Below are positions 56,680-64,000 of a stretch of 64,000 nucleotides of DNA, piece after piece. The DNA comes from Hanleya hanleyi (taxonomy: Eukaryota > Mollusca > Polyplacophora > Lepidopleurida > Hanleyidae): contig JAVTVY010020388.1 of assembly GCA_036873755.1 (NCBI GenBank), forward strand, positions 1 through 64,000, written 5' to 3'. The translations under genes were made by a program, and so were the position numbers. The notes under the pieces were generated by a model. It saw only the letters and a program-made list of their open reading frames with translations. It did not search any database and was not told the origin of the DNA. Within the stretch, counting starts at the first letter, position 1. The number at the start of each line of letters is the position of its first letter.

Positions 56680-57315
56680 ATCCCTCGAATCGTGGTCTAC
56701 ACCACGAGAGCTTCAAGCTGACACCCTACACGGCCTATTAAGACTAGGGATGGTCCCACAATCACACAACAGACCCCCCACGAAACCAAAAATGCCTGCT
56801 TTCTATACTACGGCCAGACTACGCATGCGCAGAATGTTGAAACCGGACGACACAGTAACCCGGTCGGATGGTTCCCCATGAGAGCTTCACGATGACACCT
56901 CTTATGGCCCAATCGCTCCACTATTGGTCCGTCGCGACCCCAAAACGTCTATTCAAATAACCTTTTTTTTCTGCGCATGCGCAGAATGACGTCAGTTCCA
57001 CCTTACAACCCATCCAATTGAATGCGTCCCCACGAATGCTTCAAACTGATACCTAATACGGCTCAATCGGACCACAATTGGTCCACCTCGACCCCAAAAC
57101 GTTCCTATCAGTGCCCATTTTCCCAGTATTCCCTGTCTGCGCATGCGCAGAATGTTGAAAACGCAGGACACATTAGCCCAGTCGGATGCTCCTCCATGAG
57201 AGCTTCACGATGACACCTACCACAGCGCAGTACGCCCAATATGGGTCCGTCTCGGCCCCAAAACGTCCATTAAAATACCGTTTTTTCTACTGCGCATGCG
57301 CAGAATGACGTCAGT
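56680..57315 (-). repeat. Inverted copies of the virus-like terminal repeat
   Basis: About three units of roughly 200 bp. Each contains, on the minus strand, CTGCGCATGCGCAG-like words, 'gacgttttggggt' and 'gaagctctc(a/g)tgg'. The words 'catgcctgctttctatacta' and 'cggccagactacgcatgcgc' match the complement of 61265-61310 almost exactly. Confidence 0.7.
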
Positions 57316-57480
57316 TCCACCCCACTACTGTTGAGATAAGCTGGAGGTAGTATTATAAGTGGTATGAACTACTAATAAATCTATACACCATTTCTTGAGC
57401 ACTCGTAGACCACAAATATATAGCTCAATTTCATATAGCGATCAATCTAAGCGATATACAGCGGTCATGTTGAATGTGCT

Positions 57481-57637
57481 GGCGGCCATCTTGGATATTT
57501 CGATTTCCCCAAGGATGCCAGACTGGCATCATTCGGATTCTGAATCTGCACACACAGGAAATATATAATCCATCAAAAAACGTTAGGTGGACTCCATTTC
57601 CACGTCAAGGCTCAAACTGGGGTTTGGCGCCCGGTAC
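57481..57637 (-). repeat. Right TIR of the 3.34-kb element
   Basis: Inverted partner of 54294-54438. Confidence 0.8.
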
Positions 57638-57781
57638 AAGGGGAGGTAGTCCGAGCATCCTATGACCCTTCCCGCCAGACGAGGGATAATTTCTGAGAGA
57701 TGTTCGGGTTAGGCAATCTCTGAGAAATTATCCGTCGTCTGGCGTGAGGGTCACAGGAAGCTCGGACTTAAGGGGAGGTAG
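57638..57781. mobile_element. Foldback flanked by AAGGGGAGGTAG (copy B)
   Basis: Counterpart of 14990-15134. The 12-bp direct repeats are at 57638-57649 and 57770-57781. The 3.34-kb element is inserted exactly at the outer edge of the first one. Confidence 0.65.
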
Positions 57782-59762
57782 CTCAATTTTGAGTTTGAAG
57801 ACTATAATTCACAAGTGCAACTTAGCTATATCATATTCAAGCAATGGTGTATAAAAGATACGAAGCTGCGCATCTGAAAACCCCTCGACTCTGGGCGCCA
57901 GCCATTCATAATGTATTCAATTTGAACCAAGACTTCAGCAACACCAAGTAGTCAAGTGACAAATATACAGCAATGGTGTATAAAAGAAAACGACAATTAA
58001 TTAAACATATAGCGACGTAGCATTGACGTCATCAAACAGAAGTTAGGTTACAATTTTTCCCAACTCTTGCATATGGCCCCAATATATTTAGCACAGAAAA
58101 TAACTGCAAGTCGGGCCCTAGCCATATCCAATATGAAAATAGAAAAAATGAAGCATCGCTAATGTTGATGTACTATGAGAAACATACTAAGCAAGAGAGA
58201 TCACATAATTCAAACTTTTTGTTATAGCGCAATACATACTTCATTAAGCAAGTGATAATATCATTCAACACAGTATACATTAACATATCTCTTCCATATA
58301 TAAAGCTTCCCTGTGTCATCTGGTTTACTCATACATATATACAAATATCATATTTTGAACATAGCATTAGGTTTTACAAAGCTTCATCAAGATTTTACAT
58401 GCATAACGCGAGAGAGGGTGGAGTGATTGGAGGGAAGGGAGGAGGAACGGTTTTATCATAATGGTGGTTAACGTTAAAAAAACAGATTACACCCTACAGC
58501 CATGCATCCTGATTCCCCATACTCAAGGTAGATGTATATATTTGAAACTGATAAGATCTGGATAAAGTGTAATTCTTCAAATATTCTTTGTACATTCGGT
58601 TTCATTATGGAATTCCCCCCATTAATTCCTATAGACTAAGTATCTCTACTAAAGGTGAGATAACCATACGAAATCACAAAAAGTTTGCCACAAACTACCA
58701 TTGATTCTTTTGGACCTAAGACTATGATCAGGACTCGACTTTCGGTTTGTGATATATTTTAAAATGTTTGTATACTATTCAACACTAAATAATATCCAAA
58801 CAACCTTTTAAATTTTCAATAGAGAAAAACTCGGGACCAGTTTGAATGCCCACCTCCCATATTCGCTGTGACTGTGTCGAGAGGAATGACCTTTCTGGCA
58901 GCCGTAGCTCGACATGATCCGAACGCATGGCACGATCATACGTAAGTGGAACGTGAAATGCCCTTAGTAAGCTAAGATGTAGCTCGAAGAAAGAGTGGCA
59001 AATGTATGATGAATTTTCTATATGTTTGAGCGGAAAACTCAGGCTACCTGGCCAAATGGGTCATTTGTGGTGGCGAATATAAGGGAATATAGTTTTATCA
59101 AGATATGCGAAGCCTATTTACTACTTCTTAAGTAAGGCTGTGTTTTAGTGGTTTGTGACCTGAACGACAAATCCGAAAACCGGACTTTCTTTATTTTCAC
59201 ATATGTAAATCCTTTGGAGAGGGCCGAAATCATAGCCAACAGTCGATTTCCAGATCGGTTTGCACTTGCCCTCAGGCTGAATAGAATGTTTTCAAGCCTA
59301 AATGTCACAAATTTGGATTGATCCAAGGATTTCTGGCTCTTATTTCTAACTTTGCGGTCCAAATTTGATACTGTCTTACTATCAAGAGTGACTTGAGTTG
59401 GACAGTCAGTACAGTTGATGTGAAGCCGTTAGTCGATAATCTCCGTGACATGGAAACATTTATTCGAGCATACCGTTGATCATGCCACCCCATGTTGGTT
59501 ATTAAATAACCTGTTGGCCAAAATCTTTGTATTGCGATTGTATCTCTAATGTTTATACCCATCGTCGTGGTATGATTGGAATATTGTTCAAAATGACGTT
59601 AAATCTTAACTCACTCACCTGGTTATATCCAACACTGTTAACCGTATCATTAGCTATTAGTAGTAGGGAGACGGCACGAAGGCATGCGTTTTCCAGGGAG
59701 GTAACTCTTGGTTCCCCTTTTTCCAGGTTAAAGGTATAGGGGACGCCCCATCGCCTTTCACC

Positions 59763-59812
59763 TCTGGGGCGCCTGGGGCGCCTGGGGCGCCAGGGGGGGC
59801 CACCAGCTCAAG
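59763..59812 (+). repeat. ctggggcgc tandem run
   Basis: Four tandem 'ctggggcgc' units plus an adjoining poly-G. GGGGCGCC words are near-palindromic. Confidence 0.8.
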
Positions 59813-60029
59813 GTCACGTGGAGGTCAAAAGTAGTTCCGGCAACCTGTAACCTTTGTATTCCTCCGCGGACAGAACGTAGTCCCATGTCAACCAAGTGAC
59901 TTCCAATGTTAATGTATACGGGGAATGCCTATAAGAGTATGGGAATAGACGTTTTGTGACAGGGGTGAGTCCCTAGTGGACCGAATGGGTCGAGTGAGGT
60001 GTCAAAGTGAAGCGCTCCTCGAGGGCCAT

Positions 60030-60415
60030 TCAGTCATGGGTGGGTGCATGTAAAATTAGGATTTTTTCCCGAAAAAATAAAAAGCGAAACACGGACTTTA
60101 CCCCTAAAATAGGGGAAAACCCCCATCAACTCTAGCCAAAAGGGCTAATATCGGTCCCCGGGCTTATAGGGGCCTGCCTATCAAGTCAATAGGGTGGGTG
60201 CATGTAAAATTAGGATTTTTTTCCCGAAAATATAAAAAGCGGAATACGGACTTTACCCCTAAAATAGGGGAAAACCCCTATCACCTCTAGCCAAAAGGGC
60301 TAATATCGGTCCCTGGCTATCAAGTCAATGGGGTGGGTGTATGTAAAATTAGGATTTTTTCCCGAAACTATAAAAAGTGGAACTCGGACTTTACCCCTAC
60401 AATAGGGGTCTGTAT
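60030..60415 (+). repeat. Three ~150-bp terminal tandem units
   Basis: Each has 'gggtgggtg(c/t)atgtaaaatta', 'ggattttttcccgaaa', 'cggactttacccctaaaata' and 'ccaaaagggctaatatcggt'. The related single relic is at 940-1043. Confidence 0.85.
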
Positions 60416-60439
60416 TATACAATATAAGGGAAAATGCCT

Positions 60440-61130
60440 GTATGGGGTATGGGGATGGTCATTTTTTTTCGTGAGCTTTACTATGGGTTGTGGTGTCTCG
60501 TTTTTCTCGTCTCACCAAGAAAAACAGGATGGGAGGGGTCCCGGAGCGAAGCGGTGAAATTTTTGGGAAAAGTCACCGAGGTCTGTATATAGGCTCATAC
60601 TGGCTATATGGGGGAGGGGTGGTCAATTTTTTTTGTGGGCTTTACTATGGGTTGTGGGGTCTCGTTTTTCTCGTCTCGCCGAGAAAAACACAACGGGAGG
60701 GGTCCCGGAGCGAATCGGTGAAATTTTTGGGAAAAGTCAACGAGGTCTGTATATAGCCCCATAGGCTGGCTATGGGAGGGATAGGTCCATCCTGGGAAAT
60801 TCACACACGTTCATTGTGATGTGGATTGTTTGGTCTTGTTTTTCACCTCTCGTCATTTAGAACATGATGGGAAGGGTCCCGGAGCGAAACGGTGAAATTT
60901 TTGGAAAAGTACCATATAGCCCATATAGCTGCATACTGGCTATGGGGATATAGGTCCAACCTGGGAAATTCCCACACGTTTATTGTGCTATGGGTTGTGG
61001 GGTCTTGTTTTTCACGTCTCGTCATTTAGAACACGATGGGAAGGCTCTCGAAGCGAAACGGTGAAATTTTTGGAAAAAGTTCACCGAGGCCTGGGTAGGC
61101 CCATAGGCCTATACTACATGGCTATGGAGG
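60440..61130 (+). repeat. Four ~170-bp terminal tandem units
   Basis: Each has 'tatgggttgtggggtctcgt' or a near form, 'gggaggggtcccggagcgaa' or a near form, and 'cggtgaaatttttgg(g)aaaa'. Each ends in 'ggtctgtatata' or 'atatagccc'. Some units carry frames of 60-90 codons that simply follow the repeat. Confidence 0.85.
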
Positions 61131-61139
61131 TATAGGTCC

Positions 61140-61320
61140 ATACGGGGTGAACGTTTTGGGGTGTAGGTGAGCCCCTAATGGTCCTATGGTGTCGTATGAG
61201 GTCTTATTTTGAAGCTCTCGTGGAGTTTGTAATGTATCGACTCATCGTTCGTCCGTGTGCAAGAGTCTGCGCATGCGTAGTCTGGCCGTAGTATAGAAAG
61301 CAGGCATGTTGGGGATGCGT
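61140..61320 (+). repeat. Terminal unit shared with the 3.34-kb element
   Basis: Contains 'gaacgttttggggtgtaggt', 'gaagctctcgtggag' and 'ctgcgcatgcgtagtctggc'. The last segment is nearly identical, inverted, at 56786-56834. Confidence 0.75.
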
Positions 61321-61429
61321 GGGGGTGTGTTTTAACCCACCACTAGGGGTTCATGGTTGTGGTTTGGTGGGTTTTGACGTCACTTCCGGGTTTCACTAAA
61401 ACTACCTTCGAACACAGAAGAGTTCCAAT

Positions 61430-61780
61430 TTTTCCCGTACACGTAGGATCCGGATGTTCAACATCCGGGGTTTTCCCCGGCCCGGCCCGGCCCGCCCCGG
61501 CCGCAGCGCGCGCGCGGGGGTGATCTGATGCCGCAGCGCGCGCGGGTTATCCGGAAGTGCGTGGGTGAATTCCCTCATACATACCCCAATGCAGGCGCGG
61601 ACGTGAAGTGCCCGGATGATAGACACGGACGTCACCGCGAAAAACACATACAACTCATCACATACAGTCGCTCCCTCAAGACCCTCATACATACCCGAAA
61701 AGATACGGACGTTACCGAAAAGACACGGACTTTACCGAAAAGACACGGACGTACCCGAAAAGACACGAAGGTGAACGACA
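61430..61780 (+). repeat. GC-rich palindromic patch and 19-bp tandem repeats
   Basis: 61478-61550 holds (CCCGG)n and GCGCGCGC runs. 61690-61770 holds four 'ccgaaaagacacggacgtta'-type units of 18-19 bp. A 128-codon open stretch across this region (61528-61914) reflects the repeats and is not supported as a gene. Confidence 0.75.
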
Positions 61781-61972
61781 TTGTGGAAAAACCCCACAGA
61801 CAGGTTAGTACATGCATTCCTATCATGTTCACAGCTTATGCCCGATTCACGCATAATAAAAGGATTGATCTGTGTTGTTGTTGCTCTCTTTTTTGGATTA
61901 ACCCATCAGAATAGTACGTATCACGGACTACACCCGTAGAGCTACGTCTAGGCGCGCATGTGTGACATGGTC

Positions 61973-61979
61973 TATAAAA
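61973..61979 (+). promoter_or_regulatory. TATA box of gene X (large element)
   Basis: TATAAAA, 54 bases before the ATG at 62027, within a block shared with 55903-55974. An earlier in-frame ATG at 61958 lies upstream of the box and so is unlikely to be in the transcript. Confidence 0.65.
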
Positions 61980-62026
61980 CACGTCTCTCTGGATCCCACA
62001 CCTTCATTCCTACGGGTTGCAGAGCC

Positions 62027-62353
62027 ATGACGGACACCCGTCCCTATGCGACTCGCATTTTACAGCATGCGACCGTGGTTAATTCACTCACGGGTTACCG
62101 AGCAGTGGTTTGGTCCATGTTTTCAGATGGCGACGACAACGAGGGGCGACGCCAGATCCTGAACGAGTTCACAGAAGCGATCCTCGACAGAGTGCACTCG
62201 ATGGAGAGGTGTGCCATCACTCACCACTACTGGACTATGACAGCCATCCTTGATGCTCGGGCTATGGACCACGAGCGCTCACGCCGGAATCAGCGACGGC
62301 TGGTTGGCCTAGTCATGCCCTGTGCCCTATTGACCCTGGCGCTGTGGCATTGA
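62027..62353 (+). CDS. Gene X: 108-aa predicted tail-anchored protein
   Basis: I chose the start at 62027 because it lies 54 bases after the TATA box and matches the start of the copy at 55975 exactly. 108 residues: an N-terminal helix-rich part, 'DGDDNEGR' near residues 34-41, 'WTMTAILDARAMDHE' near 70-84, a basic 'SRRNQRR' stretch and a hydrophobic end that would insert into a membrane with almost no residues outside. It is the first gene after the terminal repeats. Gene Y's TATA box follows its stop by 14 bases. The function is unknown. A role in membrane or host-response control during an infectious stage is possible but only inferred. Confidence 0.8.
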   Translation: MTDTRPYATRILQHATVVNSLTGYRAVVWSMFSDGDDNEGRRQILNEFTEAILDRVHSMERCAITHHYWTMTAILDARAMDHERSRRNQRRLVGLVMPCALLTLALWH

Positions 62354-62367
62354 CAGTGGCACCTGAC

Positions 62368-62375
62368 TATAAATA
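62368..62375 (+). promoter_or_regulatory. TATAAATA box of gene Y
   Basis: TATAAATACGAG, shared exactly with the box before Y' (62955-62966). Starts 58 bases before the Y ATG. Because the box precedes a GTG-started extension of the frame (62393), the ATG at 62426 is the likely start. Confidence 0.7.
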
Positions 62376-62425
62376 CGAGGGTCAGACACAGTGTGCGTCA
62401 TTCACCGATCGTCATTGGGTCAACC

Positions 62426-62959
62426 ATGTCACCAGTTCTACGAGCCATCCTTCCCCTTACACCCCGGGTGGGGTTACACGTCTATGAAGATAAAGTCACC
62501 CTCGTGGAAGAACGTGGAGATGTTTGCTGGTCGCGCGCTGAGACCGTATCGAATACGGTTACGCTACACCGTGACGGCTGGACCAAATTTAAACGGGTGT
62601 TGAGCGGCGAGCTCGACGGACACCTCATCCACATAGACAATGCCATCTACGTACACCGTGGACCCTTCTTCCCACACCTGGGCCGCTACCAAGACCCTAC
62701 GCGAGGCTTCACCCTAGACCCCGATCTGTGGACAGCCTTCGAGAAAGTGGTGCCCATCGTGGACCAGCTGTTTACACCGGACGAGCGGTCATCAGACGAG
62801 TTGGAGTGGGCTCGTGCCCTGAGAGAAGCGGCGGCAGAACCCAATGAACAAATGTCTAGCCATGAACCAGACGACGATGCCATTGATTACCCGGCTAGAC
62901 TCAGTCAGCCCAGTGACATGACCACCCGATCCTTTGATCTCAAGGGGTTCTCCCTATAA
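62426..62959 (+). CDS. Gene Y: 177-aa acidic protein, unknown family
   Basis: ATG in a good context (caaccATG). Starts Leu-rich, then 'PRVGLHVYEDKVTLVEERGD' with a Cys, 'LHRDGWTKFKRVLSGELDG' near residues 46-64, 'HRGPFFPHLGR', 'FTLDPDLWTAFEKVV' and an acidic C-terminus with Ser/Glu/Asp runs. The next gene repeats the same motif order, so Y and Y' are tandem paralogues. The two 'x-L-x-x-D-x-W-x-x-x' helices after short strands faintly recall the PC4-type single-strand DNA-binding fold, which is found in some mobile elements; this is speculation. The stop TAA (62957-62959) is part of the TATA box of Y'. Confidence 0.75.
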   Translation: MSPVLRAILPLTPRVGLHVYEDKVTLVEERGDVCWSRAETVSNTVTLHRDGWTKFKRVLSGELDGHLIHIDNAIYVHRGPFFPHLGRYQDPTRGFTLDPDLWTAFEKVVPIVDQLFTPDERSSDELEWARALREAAAEPNEQMSSHEPDDDAIDYPARLSQPSDMTTRSFDLKGFSL

Positions 62960-62962
62960 ATA
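62955..62962 (+). promoter_or_regulatory. TATAAATA box of gene Y', overlapping the Y stop codon
   Basis: The last codons of Y (CTA TAA) form the first half of TATAAATA, followed by CGAG as before gene Y. It starts 47 bases before the Y' ATG at 63002. Confidence 0.7.
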
Positions 62963-63001
62963 CGAGAGACAGTCAAATCTGGTACCATTCACGTACTGAC
63001 C

Positions 63002-63473
63002 ATGACGGAGCATATCATACTGGCGTATCTCAGCTTGACCCCCGAGGTTTTCCTGTACGTGTATGCGGATAAGGTCGATATCATGGAGGAGGTGGGAGAC
63101 ATCTGTGATGCGGACCCTACACATTCGTGCCCGGCCCACATTCGTCTGTCCCGGGAGGGCTGGACCAAATTCAAACGGGTGTTGTCTGGTGAACTGGACG
63201 GCGACCTCATCCACTTGTGTCACGATGTGTACATCCGACGCGGCCCTTTCTTTGCTCAATTGGCTCGGCTAGATGGGGGGTACAGTGCATTTTACCCTTC
63301 ACCCTGATCTATGGTCTGCATTGGAAGATGCCGTGGTAGATGTGGATCAAGTGCTTATCAAGCGGTCATCAGACGAGTTGGACTGGTCATTTACCATGGA
63401 CACTGTGGAAGCCAACGAAGAAAATCAGAAAGAAACTCCGGCCCAAGATATACCCGTTATAAATAAACGATAG
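63002..63473 (+). CDS. Gene Y': paralogue of Y, interrupted by a frameshift
   Basis: ATG at 63002. The first part parallels Y: 'PEVFLYVYADKVDIMEEVGD', 'REGWTKFKRVLSGELDGDLI', 'RRGPFFAQLARL'. At a run of six G (63275-63280) similarity to Y moves to another frame, with 'FTLHPDLWSALEDAVV' and 'KRSSDELDW' continuing to TAG at 63471-63473. Without a shift the first frame stops at 63305-63307 after 101 codons. Either the gene is freshly broken, the G run is a sequencing error, or a slippery site is used. The C-terminal part is shorter than in Y. Confidence 0.65.
63458..63465 (+). promoter_or_regulatory. TATAAATA box of the integrase gene, inside the end of Y'
   Basis: Lies in the last codons of Y' and starts 43 bases before the integrase ATG at 63501. 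It shares TATAAATA but not the CGAG extension. Confidence 0.65.
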
Positions 63474-63500
63474 AGCCAGGATCCATCATCATTTGTCACC

Positions 63501-64000
63501 ATGAAGCGCTGGGAGAAGGTGTTGGATAACTTATACTACAGTTCCGACAGTCCGGCGGCCTATAGTGCATTGTCGGCTCTCTATCGAGCGGCCAAACCCC
63601 AGGGGATACAACGTGCCCAAGTCCGAGATTGGTTAAGAAAACAAGACACCTATACCTTACATCGATCTGTCCGTCGCCATTTTCTACGGAACCGGGTCAT
63701 CGTGGGAGGACTAGATGCCCACTGGCAAGCGGATTTGGTCGATATGAGCGCCTTTGCCAAACAAAACGATGGGAATCGGTATATCTTGACGTGCATCGAT
63801 ATCCTATCCAAGAATGCGTGGGTGGTACCCATCCGGACGAAAACGGGGGCGAATCTCATAGCGGCGTTCAAAGACATCTTCAAGACCGGGCGCAAACCTT
63901 TGTATTTGCAAACCGATGAAGGCACGGAATTCCTCAACAGACCGTTCCAACAGTTCCTGAAAGCCCAGAAGGTGTTTTTCTTCCATACGCACAACGAGAC
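63501..64000 (+). CDS. Retrovirus-like DDE integrase (5' part, cut by window end)
   Basis: 166 codons open to the window edge. The N-terminal part opens with 'YYSSDSPAAYSALSALYRAA', then 'VRDWLRKQDTYTLH', a set of words I recall from transposon-derived integrases of the C. elegans F54H12.3 type found in Polinton/Maverick elements. The catalytic core follows, with 'HWQADLVDM' (first Asp at residue 78), 'ILTCIDILSKNAWVVPI' and 'LQTDEGTEFLN' (second Asp at 139). The final catalytic Glu would lie beyond the window. It would join element ends to host DNA. No stop or shift is seen, and the start follows a TATA box and good ATG context (caccATGa). It looks intact as far as visible. Confidence 0.85.
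   Translation, partial: MKRWEKVLDNLYYSSDSPAAYSALSALYRAAKPQGIQRAQVRDWLRKQDTYTLHRSVRRHFLRNRVIVGGLDAHWQADLVDMSAFAKQNDGNRYILTCIDILSKNAWVVPIRTKTGANLIAAFKDIFKTGRKPLYLQTDEGTEFLNRPFQQFLKAQKVFFFHTHNE

Larger units (their letters stand above)
54294..57637 (+). mobile_element. 3344-bp TIR element inserted in copy B, carrying gene X
   Basis: Copy A has the uninterrupted site (ccct|aagggg at 14989/14990), so the limits are read directly. Ends 54294-54438 and 57481-57637 are imperfect inverted repeats of about 150 bp sharing CCGGG, 'aatacagtccacctaa' or 'aatggagtccacctaa', 'gttttttgatgg', 'ggcatccttggggaaatcga' and 'aagatggccgcc'. Inside, in order: a dispersed repeat (54600-55085), a GAGCTC-rich stretch, a 76-codon frame, promoter plus intact gene X, and inverted copies of the virus-like element's terminal repeats (56680-57315). 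There is no transposase or integrase and no clear target duplication, so it is non-autonomous. Confidence 0.8.
45671..59657 (+). repeat. Segmental duplication copy B (~14 kb)
   Basis: Direct repeat of 6320-18293. It lacks the 46 bases at 7855-7900 and the Helitron2-like insertion of copy A. It has the 3344-bp element at 54294-57637, a ~129-base local duplication at 57842-57985 ('caatggtgtataaaag' twice) and small indels. The right end stops at 'attagctatta', immediately before the virus-like element's terminal repeats. Confidence 0.9.
59658..64000 (+). mobile_element. Left part of a Polinton/adintovirus-like integrated element
   Basis: Begins where duplication copy B ends. A visibly more GC-rich stretch holds nested tandem repeats (59930-61310) followed by four tightly packed intronless genes on one strand: X, Y, Y' and a retrovirus-like integrase that runs off the window. 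Retrovirus-like integrase with virus-like small genes and long terminal repeats is the combination known from Polintons/Mavericks and adintoviruses. The diagnostic genes (protein-primed DNA polymerase B, packaging ATPase, protease, capsid proteins) are not in the window, so the class is inferred from the integrase and structure only. Confidence 0.6.

Noticed and set aside
45671..59657. Duplication as simple unmerged haplotypes
   Set aside because: The sequences outside both ends of the two copies are unrelated, which tandem haplotigs would not give; an assembly error is not fully excluded.
60333..60756. 74- and 88-codon frames in the terminal repeats
   Set aside because: Repeat the ~170-bp units; not conserved between units beyond DNA similarity.
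61528..61914. 128-codon frame before gene X
   Set aside because: Runs through GC-rich and 19-bp tandem repeats, with no TATA box and no counterpart in the other element carrying gene X.
62393..62425. Upstream GTG extension of gene Y
   Set aside because: It would start only about 20 bases after the TATA box, before a normal transcript start; the ATG at 62426 fits better.

Overview
The window is animal genomic DNA, most likely from a gastropod close to abalone (Haliotis or another vetigastropod). It has almost no long open reading frames, abundant dispersed repeats, split coding exons with GT/AG borders, and a dispersed repeat that ends in (ACTC)n with a 'gtcgtgatatgactg' core. I recall that core from abalone genomes. 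The species call is inference; the metazoan, repeat-rich character is seen directly.

Layout. 0-6.3 kb: decayed elements. These are a TIR-bounded unit at 1107-3245, an array of about 300 bp, a relic of a virus-like element's terminal repeat, one signal-peptide exon, and a tandem block from a retroelement family. 6.3-18.3 kb: copy A of a long direct segmental duplication; copy B lies at 45.7-59.7 kb and is nearly identical. The copies differ by two clean insertions: a Helitron2-like non-autonomous element in A (15946-17443) and a 3.34-kb TIR element in B (54294-57637). 18.3-25.8 kb: foldbacks, two inverted pseudogene copies of one reverse-transcriptase family, a pearl-like element, and a TTAA-flanked foldback. 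25.8-27.3 kb (minus strand): three phase-matched exons of a secreted cysteine-rich protein, which also phase-match a signal-peptide exon at 36.7 kb. 29.3-33.1 kb: a retroelement tail and a broken Ty3/gypsy element. 33.1-38.6 kb: a 2-kb long inverted repeat, a small hairpin MITE and degenerate tandem arrays. 38.6-44.1 kb: a candidate 5.5-kb DNA transposon with satellite-like ends, a decayed six-exon coiled-coil gene and a hammerhead-ribozyme-like motif. 44.1-45.7 kb: a 36-bp minisatellite and a foldback.

59.7-64 kb: the left end of a virus-like integrated element of Polinton/Maverick-adintovirus type that runs off the window. About 1.7 kb of nested terminal tandem repeats is followed by four short intronless genes on one strand: X, a 108-aa predicted tail-anchored protein; Y and Y', two tandem paralogues of unknown function; and a retrovirus-like DDE integrase, cut by the window end. 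Each gene has its own TATA box 35-55 bases before its ATG. Two of these boxes overlap the 3' end of the preceding gene. Gene X recurs as an intact 108-codon frame with the same promoter inside the 3.34-kb insertion in copy B. The insertion also carries the same terminal repeats, inverted. Gene X has therefore survived independently of the larger element, and this is the most interesting system in the window.

Host coding content is small: the cysteine-rich secreted gene, a second signal-peptide exon, and a 45-codon terminal exon present and open in both duplication copies. Most other short frames are shadows of repeats.
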